Below are positions 6,403 to 7,292 of a DNA stretch of 7,292 nucleotides, one piece after another. The stretch is from Acetofilamentum sp. (GTDB taxonomy: Bacteria > Bacteroidota > Bacteroidia > Bacteroidales > JAFGUD01), in NCBI GenBank assembly GCA_020722645.1, contig DYKL01000177.1, positions 1-7,292 of the forward strand. The letters are read 5' to 3'. Position numbers and translations under genes: made by a program. The notes beneath the pieces were generated by a model. The model was not told where the DNA came from. It saw only the letters and a list, made by a program, of their open reading frames with translations, and ran no database searches. The first letter of the stretch is position 1. Each line of letters starts with the position of its first letter.

Positions 6403-7239
6403 GATTATTTTAAATTTATCAAATTCAGTCATACAATTTTTGCAATGCCTTTTGCTTTGATTGGTTTTTCATTAGCTTTTAAAGAGTACAATGTAACTTT
6501 CAGTTTTATTTTATATATTGTTTTGTGTATGGTTTTTGCCAGAAATGCAGCAATGGGTTTTAACAGATACTTAGACAGAAAAATTGATGCCCAAAATACC
6601 AGAACGTCTCAAAGAGAAATTCCTGCCGGAAAAATTTCACCTAAGAATGCTCTGATTTTTGTAATAATAAATTCAATTTTATTTTCAGCTACATGTTTTT
6701 TTATCAACAAATTAGTTTTTTATTTATCATTTGTTGCATTGTTTGTGGTTTTAGGATACAGTTTTACTAAACGATTTACGGCATTTAGCCATATTGTTCT
6801 GGGTATGGGGTTATCACTTGCTCCAATTGGTGCGTATCTGGCAATTTCATCGAAATTTGATATTATTCCTCTACTTTTTTCTTTTTTGGTACTGTTTTGG
6901 GTAAGCGGTTTTGATATTATTTATGCAATGCAGGATTATGAATTTGATAAAGAAAACAATCTGAATTCAATTCCTGTTTTATTAGGCAAAAAAAAGGCAC
7001 TGTTTTTATCTTCTTTCATACATCTTTTATGCTTAATCCCGATTATTGCCGTTTATTTTTTGTATAATTTCGGCTTATTGTATATAACCGGAAGTCTAAT
7101 ATTTTTGATTCTGCTTTTTTATCAGCACAAAATTGTTAAATATGACGATTTAAGCAGAGTTAATCTAGCTTTCGGCACAACAAATGGCATAGCAAGTGTT
7201 TTGTTTTCTGCTTTTGTTATTGCAGATGTTTTTGTATAA
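6385..7239 (+). CDS. mqnP: UbiA-family polyprenyltransferase (UbiA/MqnP type)
   Basis: This is a 284-residue integral membrane prenyltransferase of the UbiA superfamily, close to the usual family length. It shows both magnesium-diphosphate motifs: N60-R-Y-L-D64-R-K-I-D68 and D177-I-I-Y-A-M-Q-D184-Y-E-F-D188. Hydrophobic segments across the chain suggest about eight to nine membrane helices. Features such as KFSHTIFAMPFALIG (13-27), FNRYLDRKIDAQNTRT (59-74), REIPAGKIS (77-85) and YSFTKRFT (125-132) resemble the subgroup usually annotated as putative 4-hydroxybenzoate polyprenyltransferase. In organisms without ubiquinone this subgroup is assigned to the futalosine menaquinone route (MqnP). Bacteroidota use menaquinone, so MqnP is the more sensible reading; databases may label it ubiA. 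It would attach the polyprenyl chain to an aromatic acid (1,4-dihydroxy-6-naphthoate) in the cytoplasmic membrane. The family is certain; substrate and symbol are inferred, as no other mqn gene is in the window. Confidence 0.9.
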   Translation: MQSKIQDYFKFIKFSHTIFAMPFALIGFSLAFKEYNVTFSFILYIVLCMVFARNAAMGFNRYLDRKIDAQNTRTSQREIPAGKISPKNALIFVIINSILFSATCFFINKLVFYLSFVALFVVLGYSFTKRFTAFSHIVLGMGLSLAPIGAYLAISSKFDIIPLLFSFLVLFWVSGFDIIYAMQDYEFDKENNLNSIPVLLGKKKALFLSSFIHLLCLIPIIAVYFLYNFGLLYITGSLIFLILLFYQHKIVKYDDLSRVNLAFGTTNGIASVLFSAFVIADVFV

Positions 7240-7292
7240 AGTTTGGCTCTTTTATGAAAAATTGTTGGTAAAATTTGACATTTTTGGCATAA

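Noticed and set aside
7240..7292. Terminator or new gene after the prenyltransferase
   Set aside because: No convincing hairpin with a U-run and no start of a further gene can be supported in the 53 remaining bases.

Overview
The window is strongly AT-rich, and I see no clear Shine-Dalgarno sequences. Several candidate promoters fit the Bacteroidota pattern (TTG, about 19-21 bases, then TAnnTTTG). Together with a UbiA/MqnP-type prenyltransferase and a Bacteroidota-style secreted Ig-like protein, this points to an uncultured or less-studied member of the Bacteroidota (Bacteroidales/Cytophagales/Flavobacteriales breadth; I cannot narrow it further). No tRNA, rRNA, CRISPR array, integrase or transposase is visible.

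Layout. (1) Positions 1-57 hold a 16-bp tandem repeat (three perfect copies plus a degenerate one) that runs into the stop codon of the first gene and is cut by the window edge. (2) Positions 55-5074 hold a two-gene minus-strand unit. The upstream gene encodes a 1335-residue protein with a RecQ-like superfamily 2 helicase core in its middle. Thirty-one bases later comes a 326-residue coiled-coil protein with a single C-terminal membrane anchor. (3) Positions 5075-5731 are a 657-bp non-coding stretch with inverted repeats, a cluster of TTTACAA/TTGTAAA words, a candidate promoter for the two-gene unit, and a divergent copy of a dispersed REP-like element. (4) Positions 5732-6328 (minus) encode a small secreted protein with an Ig-like/OmpL47-like domain. 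(5) Positions 6385-7239 (plus) encode a UbiA-family polyprenyltransferase, divergent from (4), with apparently overlapping promoters.

The most interesting part is the two-gene unit. The helicase core keeps the RecQ hallmarks (motif 0 glutamine, DEAH box, the aromatic loop WSHDFRPFY). However, its Walker A is unusual (PSKLGKS) and both arginines of motif VI are replaced. It has about 460 residues of unassigned sequence before the core and about 520 after it, and its partner is a tail-anchored coiled coil. A large helicase-like protein paired with a membrane-anchored coiled-coil protein, next to an unrelated housekeeping gene, recalls anti-phage defence modules in general layout (for example Zorya, which pairs membrane proteins with a helicase). 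The membrane protein here is not ZorA-like, and I do not recognise the pair as a named system. The defence role is inference. The prenyltransferase and secreted protein look like ordinary chromosomal neighbours.
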